Assembly: GCA_017694755.1 (NCBI GenBank)
Contig: JADIMO010000117.1
Location: 1 to 32,296 of the forward strand
Reading direction: 5' to 3'
Source: Candidatus Cryptobacteroides merdavium
GTDB lineage: Bacteria; Bacteroidota; Bacteroidia; Bacteroidales; UBA932
DNA: 32,296 nt
The position numbers and the translations under genes were made by a program. Shown here in pieces: positions 8,348-14,997 of this stretch (position 1 is its first letter; every line of letters begins with the position of its first letter). The notes under the pieces were generated by a model. That model had not been told where the DNA came from. It was given only the letters and a program-made list of their open reading frames with translations, and did no database searches.

Positions 8348-9301
8348 TTAATCTTTCATTGGGGTGTTGAGATATACACGTTCCTTCTCTTCAAGTGACA
8401 TGTTGAAGAAACGCTTTTCTTGGTTGAGTGAACGGATTCGGGCCATTTCCTCGTCCGTCAGTTCGAAGTCGAAAATCCGGATATTTTCCCGGATGTAATC
8501 GGGATTCGACGCTCCCGGAATAACGGAAAATCCCTCCTGGATATGCCAGCGGAGAATGATTTGTGCAGGTGTTTTGCCGTGCGCTTCGGCAATTGAGCAG
8601 ATGACCGGATCCCGGAGCAGTGCCCCGTTGCTCATTGCCCCGCCCAGCGGAAACCAGCATTCAACCTGAATACCGTAAGGCTTGACCTTTTCGCGCATGG
8701 CCAGTCGCTGTGCATAAGGGTGGCATTCGATCTGAAGCACAGCCGGCTTCACGCGCGATTCGCTCATGATCTTGTTGAACACCTCGTCGCTCGCGTCGAA
8801 ATTGCTGATTCCCAACGCACGTACCTTGCCCATTGCAACGGCTTTCTCCATATCCCGCCATGCACCCACGAAATCGCCGACAGGCTGATGTACATAGAGC
8901 AGGTCTATATAATCCAGCTGCATGCGTTCCAACATCTTATCAATAGCCTCCATGGTCTTGCCTTCGCCGTATTCGGTTGGCCAGAGTTTGCTGGTGATCC
9001 AAATTTCCTCACGAGGAATTCCACTCTTCTTGACTGCACGTCCCACACCAGCCTCGTCATTGTATGCATGCGCCGTATCAATATGACGGTAACCGGCTTT
9101 CAAGGCCGTGAGACACGATTGTTCGCATACCGAATCGGAGGGCTGGAGAAATGTTCCAAGTCCGAATTGAGGCATCAGGATTCCGTTGTTCAATTGTACC
9201 ATCGGTACATCGGCGACAGTTTTGTAGATCTCCTGCGCATAAGTGGTGCTGACCATCATCGAAGCAAGCACCATAAGTAGTGTCATGATTCTCTTTTTCA
9301 T
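8348..9301 (-). CDS. Secreted aldo/keto reductase
   Basis: 317 aa. It starts with a clear Sec signal peptide (MKKRIMTLLMVLASMMVSTTYA, cut before QE), followed by a complete AKR domain: Asp and Tyr in HIDTAHAYND, Lys in WITSKLWP, His in LYVHQPVGD, and the C-terminal cofactor stretch VIPGASNPDYIREN. It is related to the AKR5/DkgA group and to the plus-strand AKR at 10795. Export of an AKR is odd, because these enzymes use NADPH, which is normally cytosolic. It is the first gene of the minus-strand operon, with a -7 box TACCTTTG 52-59 bp upstream and a possible AraC-type repeat beyond that. Confidence 0.92.
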   Translation of the reverse strand: MKKRIMTLLMVLASMMVSTTYAQEIYKTVADVPMVQLNNGILMPQFGLGTFLQPSDSVCEQSCLTALKAGYRHIDTAHAYNDEAGVGRAVKKSGIPREEIWITSKLWPTEYGEGKTMEAIDKMLERMQLDYIDLLYVHQPVGDFVGAWRDMEKAVAMGKVRALGISNFDASDEVFNKIMSESRVKPAVLQIECHPYAQRLAMREKVKPYGIQVECWFPLGGAMSNGALLRDPVICSIAEAHGKTPAQIILRWHIQEGFSVIPGASNPDYIRENIRIFDFELTDEEMARIRSLNQEKRFFNMSLEEKERVYLNTPMKD

Positions 9302-9352
9302 TTTTATCTGTCTATGATTGTTAATTTAATATGCTGTCTTTATCAGACATTG

Positions 9353-9360
9353 CAAAGGTA
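9353..9360 (-). promoter_or_regulatory. -7 promoter box of the minus-strand operon
   Basis: TACCTTTG (minus strand) matches TAnnTTTG and lies in the divergent region. The surrounding TACCTTTGCAATGTC is identical to the sequence at 4629-4643. No TTTG -33 is seen, which would fit a promoter that needs an activator. Confidence 0.55.
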
Positions 9361-9373
9361 GAGAGATCCTCTT

Positions 9374-9415
9374 GGGTTGACTTTATAAGAATTTCGGTTG
9401 GAACTGCACTTATTT
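9374..9415. promoter_or_regulatory. Candidate AraC-type operator: tandem repeat of 21-bp period
   Basis: On the plus strand GGTTG at 9375-9379 recurs at 9396-9400 and ATTT at 9391-9394 recurs at 9412-9415, both exactly 21 bp apart. The pair lies just upstream of the minus-strand -7 box, where an AraC-type activator would replace a missing -33 element. This is a pattern reading; binding is not shown. Confidence 0.35.
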
Positions 9416-9524
9416 CTGTTTTTGCATCCATTTCATAATTAGGCAATTGAGGAGTAATGTCAATTTCCGAAAAAATGGTAATCCAAACCGTGTTTTTTGT
9501 TCCTCAAGTTCTGGCAGTGGCCTC

Positions 9525-9532
9525 TAACTTTG
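9525..9532 (+). promoter_or_regulatory. -7 promoter box of the plus-strand operon
   Basis: TAACTTTG fits the Bacteroidota -7 consensus. A TTTG is at 9496-9499, but the spacing of 25 bp is longer than the usual 19-21, so the promoter may depend on an activator. Distance to the ATG at 9580 is about 47 bp. Confidence 0.5.
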
Positions 9533-9579
9533 CGCTTGAATCAATCCGGGAATATTCAACAACTATAAAATAACAAGAA

Positions 9580-10227
9580 ATGAGAAAATGTATGTTTTAT
9601 CTGATGATGGCCGTAGCCGTCATTGCATTCGGGGCTTGTTCTCCCGATGAAAGTAATGAGCCTGGAACACCGGGGATAGAAACTCCAGAGAATCCGGAAG
9701 AGCCTGGAGAGCCAGAAGAGCCCGGAGAGGATCCGGATTCTCCAAGTGGGGAGACCAAGATACTGGTTGCCTATTTCAGCTGGGGCGGCACGACACAGCG
9801 TATGGCTCAGGAGATTGTCCGTCAGACAGGAGCCGATCTGTTCCGAATTGAACCGGAGGTACCTTACCCTACTGATTACACTGAATGTACCGAAGTGGCG
9901 CTGGAAGAAAAGAACAGCAATGCCAGACCTGCCATAGCCAAAGAAGTGGAAAACTGGGATGACTATGATACGGTATTCATCGGTTGTCCTGTCTGGTGGT
10001 GGACCACGCCGATGATTATTTGTACTTTTACTGAAAGTTACGATTTCAAAGGAAAGACCGTTGTGCCGTTCTGCACGTATGCTTCCACTTATCGTGACGA
10101 GACGCTGGCACGTATAGTTGAACTCACTCCTGATGCCGAACATCTGGCCGGGGAGGGACTGACAAGCGGAAGAATCAATGAGCAGAACATCTCATCATGG
10201 CTCAAAGAAATAAGTATAATCAAATAG
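9580..10227 (+). CDS. Flavodoxin-family lipoprotein with Pro/Glu-rich linker
   Basis: 215 aa. The SPII signal peptide ends IAFGAC at residue 20. Residues ~21-60 form a low-complexity linker rich in Pro, Glu and Gly (for example PEEPGEPEEPGE), as used to tether domains away from a membrane. The flavodoxin domain begins ILVAYFSWGGTTQRMA (FMN phosphate loop) and continues with VFIGCPVWWWTTPM and FCTYASTYRDETLA. It is a clear paralogue of the minus-strand lipoprotein at 935-1534. It is the first gene of the plus-strand operon, followed after 10 bp by a second flavodoxin. It is predicted to be anchored in the envelope; its redox partner is unknown. Confidence 0.92.
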   Translation: MRKCMFYLMMAVAVIAFGACSPDESNEPGTPGIETPENPEEPGEPEEPGEDPDSPSGETKILVAYFSWGGTTQRMAQEIVRQTGADLFRIEPEVPYPTDYTECTEVALEEKNSNARPAIAKEVENWDDYDTVFIGCPVWWWTTPMIICTFTESYDFKGKTVVPFCTYASTYRDETLARIVELTPDAEHLAGEGLTSGRINEQNISSWLKEISIIK

Positions 10228-10237
10228 GCGGACAATT

Positions 10238-10798
10238 ATGAATATTCTTAAAATTATTCTTGCGATGACATCGCTTATATCAGTATCATGCACTACTACA
10301 GCTCATGCTCAAACGAAAAATGATAATGACATGAAATCGGTAATCGTATATTTTACACATTCCGGCAATACAGAACTGGCGGCCAAGCAGGTTGCAGAAG
10401 TAACAGGAGCCAAAATGATAAGACTTCTTCCGGAGCAGCCTTATTCATCGGAAGATGTCAATTGGGTAAACAAGCAGTCCCGTTGTACACAGGAACACCT
10501 CAACAGGTCGCTCCGTCCGGCAATTAAACCGATTGACATCGATTTTACAAAGGTTGATACGTTATTTGTCGGTTTCCCTATCTGGTGGCATGAAGAACCG
10601 GCAGTGATACGCACTTTCCTTGACAATTATGGTGAACAATTGAAGGACAAGGTGATTTTCCCATTCTGTACATCTTACGAAAGCCCGATGTCAGAAGCCG
10701 ATGCTACCTTGAAAAAAGGTTATCCTTCTTTGAAAATCAGAAAAGGCCTTCGGTTGCCTGCCAAATCAGAAGAAATAAAAAAATGGATCAAACAATGA
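10238..10798 (+). CDS. Exported flavodoxin-family protein
   Basis: 186 aa. The N-terminus MNILKIILAMTSLISVSC could be an SPII lipobox, or the signal may be cut later after TTTAHA; either way export is predicted. The flavodoxin domain starts SVIVYFTHSGNTELAAKQVA (phosphate loop with SGNT) and contains LFVGFPIWWHEEPAV and FPFCTSYESP. It is shorter than its neighbour and lacks the Pro/Glu linker. Its stop codon overlaps the start of the next gene (AKR, ATG 10795) by 4 bp, so the two are translationally coupled. An internal Met (MKSVIVYF) at 10331 could give a cytosolic form, which cannot be excluded. Confidence 0.92.
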   Translation: MNILKIILAMTSLISVSCTTTAHAQTKNDNDMKSVIVYFTHSGNTELAAKQVAEVTGAKMIRLLPEQPYSSEDVNWVNKQSRCTQEHLNRSLRPAIKPIDIDFTKVDTLFVGFPIWWHEEPAVIRTFLDNYGEQLKDKVIFPFCTSYESPMSEADATLKKGYPSLKIRKGLRLPAKSEEIKKWIKQ

Positions 10799-11634
10799 AT
10801 ACGGTAAAATTAAACAACGGCATCGAAATGCCCCAGATGGGCTACGGTGTCTATCAGGTTTCGCCCGCCGAGTGCGAGCGTTGTGTAAGTGATGCCCTCA
10901 GCGTGGGTTATCGTATGATTGATACGGCACAAGCCTATCACAACGAAGAAGGTGTAGGTAATGCTGTGCGTAAAAGCGGTATCGACCGCAAGGAGATTTT
11001 CCTCGTGTCGAAAATCTGGATTTCCAACTATGGGTATGAAAAGGCTAAAGCGTCAATCGACGAAAGTCTTCGCCGACTTCAGACGGATTACATTGACCTG
11101 ATGCTACTGCATCAGCCTTTCTGCGATCGTTACGGTGCATATAGGGCCTTGGAGGATGCCTACAAGGAAGGCAAACTCCATGCTATCGGCGTAAGCAATT
11201 TCTACCCGGATCACTTCATCGACATTGCCAGCAATATGGAAATCGTCCCGGCTGTAAATCAGGTCGAGACCCATGTCTTCAACCAACAGGTCGAAGCGCA
11301 GCGGATTATGGAGGAGTTCGGTACGCGCATCATGTCATGGGGGCCTTTCGCGGAGGGGCGCAACGGTTTCTTTACGAACCCGATACTGGCCGATATAGGA
11401 CATAAGTACGGCAAATCGGTGGCACAGGTCGCCTTGCGTTGGCTCATTCAGCGCGGTGTCATCATCATTCCCAAATCTACTCACGTAGAGCGTATGCGGC
11501 AGAACATTGACATTTTCGATTTTTCACTTTCGGATGGGGATATGAGGACTATCGCCACGCTCGACACGGGCAAAAGTCTTTTTTTCAACCATCACGATGC
11601 GGAAACTGCACGTATGTTTATGGGATGGAGGTAA
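10795..11634 (+). CDS. Aldo/keto reductase (AKR5-like, cytoplasmic)
   Basis: 279 aa from ATG 10795, chosen because it overlaps the upstream stop as ATGA; ATG 10783 would add four residues. Compact AKR of the 2,5-diketo-gluconate reductase type: NNGIEMPQMGYGVYQV, Asp and Tyr in MIDTAQAYHN, Lys in LVSKIWIS, His in LLHQPFCD, C-terminal IIIPKSTHVERMRQN. No signal peptide. Arginine codons are mostly CGN, unlike genes to the right of 13 kb. It is related to the secreted AKR at 8348, so the cluster has an exported and a cytosolic version of the same enzyme type. Confidence 0.94.
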   Translation: MNTVKLNNGIEMPQMGYGVYQVSPAECERCVSDALSVGYRMIDTAQAYHNEEGVGNAVRKSGIDRKEIFLVSKIWISNYGYEKAKASIDESLRRLQTDYIDLMLLHQPFCDRYGAYRALEDAYKEGKLHAIGVSNFYPDHFIDIASNMEIVPAVNQVETHVFNQQVEAQRIMEEFGTRIMSWGPFAEGRNGFFTNPILADIGHKYGKSVAQVALRWLIQRGVIIIPKSTHVERMRQNIDIFDFSLSDGDMRTIATLDTGKSLFFNHHDAETARMFMGWR

Positions 11635-11638
11635 TGCT

Positions 11639-12202
11639 ATGAAGAAAACTTTAGGAACTACACCCGTAGTTGCTCCGCTACCCGTACTGATCGTGGCAAC
11701 TTACGATGAACAAGGAACGCCCAATGCCATGAATGTTGCTTGGGGAGGTCAATGCGGCTATCATCATGTCGCATTGAATCTATCGCTGAATCACAAGACT
11801 ACCGAGAATCTGAAACATACTAAAGCGTTTACCTTAAGCATCGCAACCATTGATACGTTGGTCTTGTCCGACTATTTCGGAGTTGTGTCTGGACATAAGG
11901 AAAATAAAATTGAGAAGGCAGGAATACAAGTTAGCCGTAGCAGATTTGTGAATGCCCCGATCATTGAGAAATATCCACTGATACTCGAATGCAAGGTCAT
12001 TGAAATGCAGGAAGCATTGGGTGAAATGCACGTTGTAGGAGAGGTTGTCAATGTGCTGGCAGATGATACGGTTTTGGATGGGCAGGGCAAGGTGGATTTG
12101 GATAAGTTACAACCAATTTCATATGATTCAACTTCTCATTCCTATCGTATGCTGGGGAAAATAGTCGGTGAGGCATTCAAGGACGGCACAAAAATTAAAT
12201 AG
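11639..12202 (+). CDS. Flavin reductase/flavoredoxin-like FMN-binding protein
   Basis: 187 aa from ATG 11639, 4 bp after the AKR stop and preceded by a GGAGG at 11627-11631; the frame is open upstream but only inside the AKR gene. It belongs to the flavin-reductase split-barrel family (PF01613): PLPVLIVATYDEQGTPNAMN, then ALNLSLNHKTTENLKHT for cofactor contact, then FGVVSGHKENKIEKAG. Such proteins bind FMN and pass electrons from NAD(P)H or to partner flavoproteins. As the last gene of the operon it could supply reduced flavin to the flavodoxin set, but those are exported, so direct partnership is uncertain. A strong terminator follows 13 bp later. Confidence 0.93.
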   Translation: MKKTLGTTPVVAPLPVLIVATYDEQGTPNAMNVAWGGQCGYHHVALNLSLNHKTTENLKHTKAFTLSIATIDTLVLSDYFGVVSGHKENKIEKAGIQVSRSRFVNAPIIEKYPLILECKVIEMQEALGEMHVVGEVVNVLADDTVLDGQGKVDLDKLQPISYDSTSHSYRMLGKIVGEAFKDGTKIK

Positions 12203-12215
12203 TATCTACTTCCAT

Positions 12216-12256
12216 AAAGCAGCCCATGAAGATCACGCTTTTGGGGCTGCTTTTAT
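12216..12256 (+). terminator. Rho-independent terminator of the plus-strand redox operon
   Basis: AAAGCAGCCC (12216-12225) pairs with GGGCTGCTTT (12244-12253) across an 18-nt loop, and the 3' arm runs into a T-rich tail. It lies right after the flavin-reductase stop. Confidence 0.85.
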
Positions 12257-12955
12257 ATTATCTAGAGCCGAGTAGCAATTTTATCAGAGTATAAACTGCG
12301 GGAACTTTATGGTATCAATTCGCAGGTATTGTAACTTTATAAAGTTGATAATTAAATATGTATAGAGTTTTATTCGGTTCAAGTGTGGGACAATGCTCTG
12401 CTTATCTTAATGGAGGCATCGCCAAACGCCTTTCAGAGAAATAAACAGCCCACCCCACGCCGTACCGCTATACCGGAACCCCTCTTGCGGGGTGGATATA
12501 TGCAAGTAATGGCGTTGCAGATGCTGTATCATTCTCTGATTTGAAAATTGGCGATTTCCCATTAAATGATAAGCAAAAACGCTTTTCAATATGTATGTCC
12601 TGCAGATTACTCTGCAAAACATTACAAATGTATGAAATTTTCTTCAAAACACATCAGGCGCTGTGTCAAATACAAACGCTAAAAATCATTTCATTCTTAA
12701 GCAGCTGTCATTTCTCTGTATGTCAGGTCGCTCATAGGGATTTTTTTACTGTAAGGGCTACTTTTCAGAAGAAAGCTTTCGCTTATGGGCTATTGGTTAA
12801 TAATGCAATTAGCTGGTAAAGGGCTATTATATTGAATAATTGATAAAGAGTTACAGCCTTTTCTTCCAGAAGAGTGATTCAAGAGCATCAGTGAATTTAT
12901 ACTGGCCAATAATCTGGTAATATCCCTGCCCCGAAAATTTTGTTTGTGTCTTGTG
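12257..12955. other. Gene-poor junction region
   Basis: About 700 bp with no ORF I would call a gene. It holds a perfect 14-bp palindrome AACTTTATAAAGTT at 12333-12346, a GC-richer patch around 12447-12497 inside AT-rich flanks, and a minus-strand open frame (12407-12562) that reads HISTPQEGFRYSGTAW near its end. On the minus strand a short frame beginning MSDLTYREMTAA stops after 12 codons near 12735. These fragments look like remnants of former genes or mobile DNA, but I cannot assign a family. The region separates the CGN-codon cluster from the AGG-codon chromosome. Confidence 0.5.
12407..12562 (-). CDS. Doubtful small ORF, possible gene remnant
   Basis: About 51 codons from the internal ATG at 12562 (the frame opens at 12622). 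It contains RHYLHISTPQEGFRYSG and ends GVWRCLH. A -7-like TACATTTG lies near 12626-12633 on the same strand. Composition (His, Trp and Cys rich) and length are not convincing for a functional protein; it could be a fragment of a mobile-element gene. I do not recognise it. Confidence 0.2.
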   Translation of the reverse strand: MGNRQFSNQRMIQHLQRHYLHISTPQEGFRYSGTAWGGLFISLKGVWRCLH

Positions 12956-13054
12956 TCGGGATGACATTAGGAAAACCGTAGCCGCCCGTGGCTACGTGAA
13001 CGGGAGGGGCCCGCCATAAGGTGGGAGGGATTCAGTTTTCCGTTGTCATCCCGA
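12956..13054 (+). ncRNA. Candidate structured RNA or palindromic repeat element
   Basis: An outer stem of 11 bp (12956-12966 with 13044-13054) continues, after a 3x2 internal loop, into 7 bp (12970-12976 with 13035-13041). Inside are hairpin A, CGTAGCC-GCCCGT-GGCTACG (12977-12996), and hairpin B, CCCGCC-ATAA-GGTGGG (13010-13025). The loop of A (CCCGT, 12985-12989) is complementary to ACGGG at 13000-13004, allowing a pseudoknot. Hairpin B contains a G-T position that pairs as G-U only in plus-strand RNA, hence the strand call. No promoter is evident just upstream. Alternatives are a MITE- or REP-like element or a cruciform. I do not recognise a named RNA family. Confidence 0.45.
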
Positions 13055-13151
13055 TCATAAGTCCTGACCAATAAAAGAATAAGGATATTCCAGTCATCGC
13101 ATCCGCACAGTTCTGGCGTGTCTAGCCGATGATTTCTGCGCTTTGTGCGGC

Positions 13152-13805
13152 TCAGTTCATGTGGCCGAACATGAATCCGATGTAGAGCCTAGGACCTGTA
13201 GTGAAGTCATCCTGAGGGTTTGACAGATTGACAAGATAGTCTATCTTGGCCACAATGTTGACTTTCTTTGTGACGGCATATTCGATGCCTGCGAAAGGTG
13301 CAATGGCAGCGAAGCCGTATTTCCTGTATGAGACAGTTTCCTCTGCCACATAGTCATCGCTGATAGGGGAAAGTATTATGGTGCCCGTCTGGCTTCCGCC
13401 TCCAACGGTCCCACCCACAAAAAGTCTGCATTTTCCGAGTGTCCATGCGCAGTCCGCCAGTACTCCTCCCCAGCCGGTTTTCGCAAGGCTGCCGTGCTCT
13501 CCGTATTTGAGGGTGGAGACATAGCCTTCAGCTCCGACCCTGAGATGCTTGCCGAACATGAATCTGATGGCACCGCCTATTCCGAACGGAGCACCTTCAG
13601 GCTTGACGCTGAATTGTTGGCCGGAAAGTGATGTGACGGTAAGGCTCTTGCCGCAGACATAACCGGTGTGCAGCATCATTCCTCCGATGAAGCCGCGGTA
13701 GTGCATCCTGCTGCGGTGCCCTGAGTCGAGGCTGTCGGTTTCAGCTGAAAAAAGGCTGCCTGAGAGCAGACAGCCGGCTATGATAGTCAAAAGAAATCTC
13801 TTCAT
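13152..13805 (-). CDS. Small outer-membrane beta-barrel protein
   Basis: 217 aa with a Sec signal peptide (MKRFLLTIIAGCLLSGSLFS, cut near AETD). The mature part is rich in alternating Gly and aromatic strands (for example FIGGMMLHTGYV, AIRFMFGKHLRVGAEGYV) and ends in LYIGFMFGHMN, consistent with an 8-stranded outer-membrane barrel, though the last residue is not the usual Phe. No enzymatic motif is seen. It is a monocistronic unit with a textbook promoter at 13836-13867, divergent to guaD. The function is unknown; it could be a small porin or adhesion-type barrel. Confidence 0.8.
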   Translation of the reverse strand: MKRFLLTIIAGCLLSGSLFSAETDSLDSGHRSRMHYRGFIGGMMLHTGYVCGKSLTVTSLSGQQFSVKPEGAPFGIGGAIRFMFGKHLRVGAEGYVSTLKYGEHGSLAKTGWGGVLADCAWTLGKCRLFVGGTVGGGSQTGTIILSPISDDYVAEETVSYRKYGFAAIAPFAGIEYAVTKKVNIVAKIDYLVNLSNPQDDFTTGPRLYIGFMFGHMN

Positions 13806-13835
13806 CGAATCTGTCGTTTCAAAATTTGGAAATCA

Positions 13836-13867
13836 CAAATATAGCGATTAAGCGAGAGCAAAGCAAA
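13836..13867 (-). promoter_or_regulatory. Promoter of the beta-barrel gene
   Basis: On the minus strand TTTG (13864-13867), then 20 bp, then TATATTTG (13836-13843), exactly the Bacteroidota consensus. A second copy of the 12-mer CAAATATAGCGA lies at 13918-13929, possibly an additional -7 box, without a good -33. Confidence 0.75.
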
Positions 13868-13954
13868 AGTTTACTTTAGCATTGCCGAGCGTGAGCTATA
13901 AATGGACGCGTAGCGGCCAAATATAGCGAAAAAACGGTATTTGCAATTTCCGGT

Positions 13955-13987
13955 TTTGTGGCGTGTGGAATTTTTTGCGTATCTTTG
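13955..13987 (+). promoter_or_regulatory. Promoter of guaD
   Basis: TTTG (13955-13958), 21 bp spacer, TATCTTTG (13980-13987); the ATG follows 21 bp later at 14008. It fits the TTTG/TAnnTTTG consensus. Confidence 0.75.
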
Positions 13988-14007
13988 CCGGCTTAATTTT
14001 CAGAAAG

Positions 14008-14475
14008 ATGACAAAACAAGAATTGATGAAGATAGCGATAGACCTTTCCGTGAAGAATGTTGCGGAAGGTGGAGGTCCTTTCGGCGCTGTCATAGCCAAA
14101 GATGGCAAGATAGTGGCAACTGGAGTCAACAGGGTGACTGCGGACCATGATCCGACAGCCCATGCCGAGGTCAGTGCGATAAGGGCTGCGGCTAAGGCTC
14201 TCGGAACTTTCGACCTGAGCGGATGTGAGATCTATACTTCATGCGAGCCGTGCCCTATGTGCCTGGGCGCAATATATTGGGCGCACCTGGACCGTATGTA
14301 CTATGGAAATACCAAGACGGACGCCGCAAAGGCAGGCTTTGATGATGCTTTCATCTACAAGGAGCTTGATCTTGATCCGCAGAAGCGGAGCCTGAGGTCG
14401 GAGATGATGATGCACGATGAGGCGCTCGAAGCCTTCGGCGACTGGATGAAGAAAGATGACAAAATAAGGTATTGA
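14008..14475 (+). CDS. guaD: Guanine deaminase (cytidine-deaminase fold)
   Basis: 155 aa from ATG 14008, just behind a good promoter; the open frame upstream crosses that promoter and is unlikely to be translated. It belongs to the CDA-type zinc deaminases: HAEVSAIRAA provides the zinc His and catalytic Glu, and TSCEPCPMCLGAIYWA provides the two zinc cysteines. The pattern NDPTAHAE-like (here DHDPTAHAE), GAIYWA and AGFDDAFIYKELD are close to Bacillus GuaD, which converts guanine to xanthine in purine salvage. Cytoplasmic. Not tRNA-adenosine deaminase TadA, because the GFDD-FIYKE region is typical for GuaD. It is convergent with hsp20, with a terminator between. Confidence 0.93.
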   Translation: MTKQELMKIAIDLSVKNVAEGGGPFGAVIAKDGKIVATGVNRVTADHDPTAHAEVSAIRAAAKALGTFDLSGCEIYTSCEPCPMCLGAIYWAHLDRMYYGNTKTDAAKAGFDDAFIYKELDLDPQKRSLRSEMMMHDEALEAFGDWMKKDDKIRY

Positions 14476-14510
14476 CAGACTCAAGAAAAGTTGCCGGTAC
14501 AAATGTCGAC

Positions 14511-14545
14511 ACAAAAAAAGGGCTGCTCCTTGCGGGGTAGCCCTT
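14511..14545 (-). terminator. Rho-independent terminator of hsp20
   Basis: Arms 14518-14529 and 14534-14545 form a 12-bp stem with two G-T positions and a 4-nt loop. On the minus strand it is followed by seven T (complement of the A run at 14513-14519). On the plus strand it lacks a T tail, so it is mainly for hsp20. Confidence 0.8.
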
Positions 14546-14565
14546 CTGTTATGATTCAGGAAAAA

Positions 14566-14997
14566 TTATTTGACTTCAATCACTTTCTTGGATTCATCGA
14601 CAACCTGTTTCTGAATCTTAGGAATGTTTACGTTCAGGACGCCATGCTCGACATGTGCACTGATCTTTTCTTTATCAGCGTCTTCCGGAAGAACCATTGT
14701 CTGCTGGAATTTAGAATATGAGAACTCACGACGGAGGTAGTGTCCGTGCTTCTTCTCAGATTTGTCATCCTGCTTCTTTTCCATCTCTATGACAAGGTTG
14801 CCCTCATCATTGATATGAACCTGGAAGTCTTCCTTGGTCATGCCAGGGGCTGCGAGTTCAAGCTCGTAGTTGTTTTCATCTTCTAATACGTTGATGGCAG
14901 GAGCCGTAGCGTTCATTCTGTCCATCCATTCAGTATCAAAAAAGTCATTGAAAATGTCAGGTAACCAAGTCCTGTTGTTTCTTCTTGAAGGTACCAT
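14566..14997 (-). CDS. hsp20: Hsp20/alpha-crystallin small heat-shock protein
   Basis: 143 aa ATP-independent holdase chaperone in the cytoplasm. The alpha-crystallin domain covers about residues 30-130: APAINVLEDENNYELELAAPG, YLRREFSYSKFQQTMVLP, and the conserved A-x-x-x-n-GVL motif as AHVEHGVLNVNIPK near the end. The short N-terminal arm begins MVPSRRNNRTWLPDIF. The start is supported by GGAG 9 bp upstream. It has its own terminator and a long, repeat-containing leader with a possible sigma-54-type site at 15158-15173. Confidence 0.95.
   Translation of the reverse strand: MVPSRRNNRTWLPDIFNDFFDTEWMDRMNATAPAINVLEDENNYELELAAPGMTKEDFQVHINDEGNLVIEMEKKQDDKSEKKHGHYLRREFSYSKFQQTMVLPEDADKEKISAHVEHGVLNVNIPKIQKQVVDESKKVIEVK

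Larger units (their letters stand above)
9302..9579. other. Divergent intergenic control region
   Basis: 278 bp between the secreted AKR (minus) and the flavodoxin lipoprotein (plus). It is AT-rich and has one -7 box for each direction (9353-9360 minus, 9525-9532 plus) and the 21-bp-period repeat at 9374-9415. No ORF of note is seen. Confidence 0.7.

Noticed and set aside
12541..12819. 92-codon plus-strand ORF
   Set aside because: Cys- and Phe-rich translation with no signal, no family resemblance and no promoter; it looks like chance in a gene-poor AT-rich stretch.
13918..13929. Second promoter for the beta-barrel gene at the repeated CAAATATAGCGA
   Set aside because: The -7 box is perfect, but no TTTG is located 19-21 bp upstream, while the copy at 13836 has one with exact spacing.
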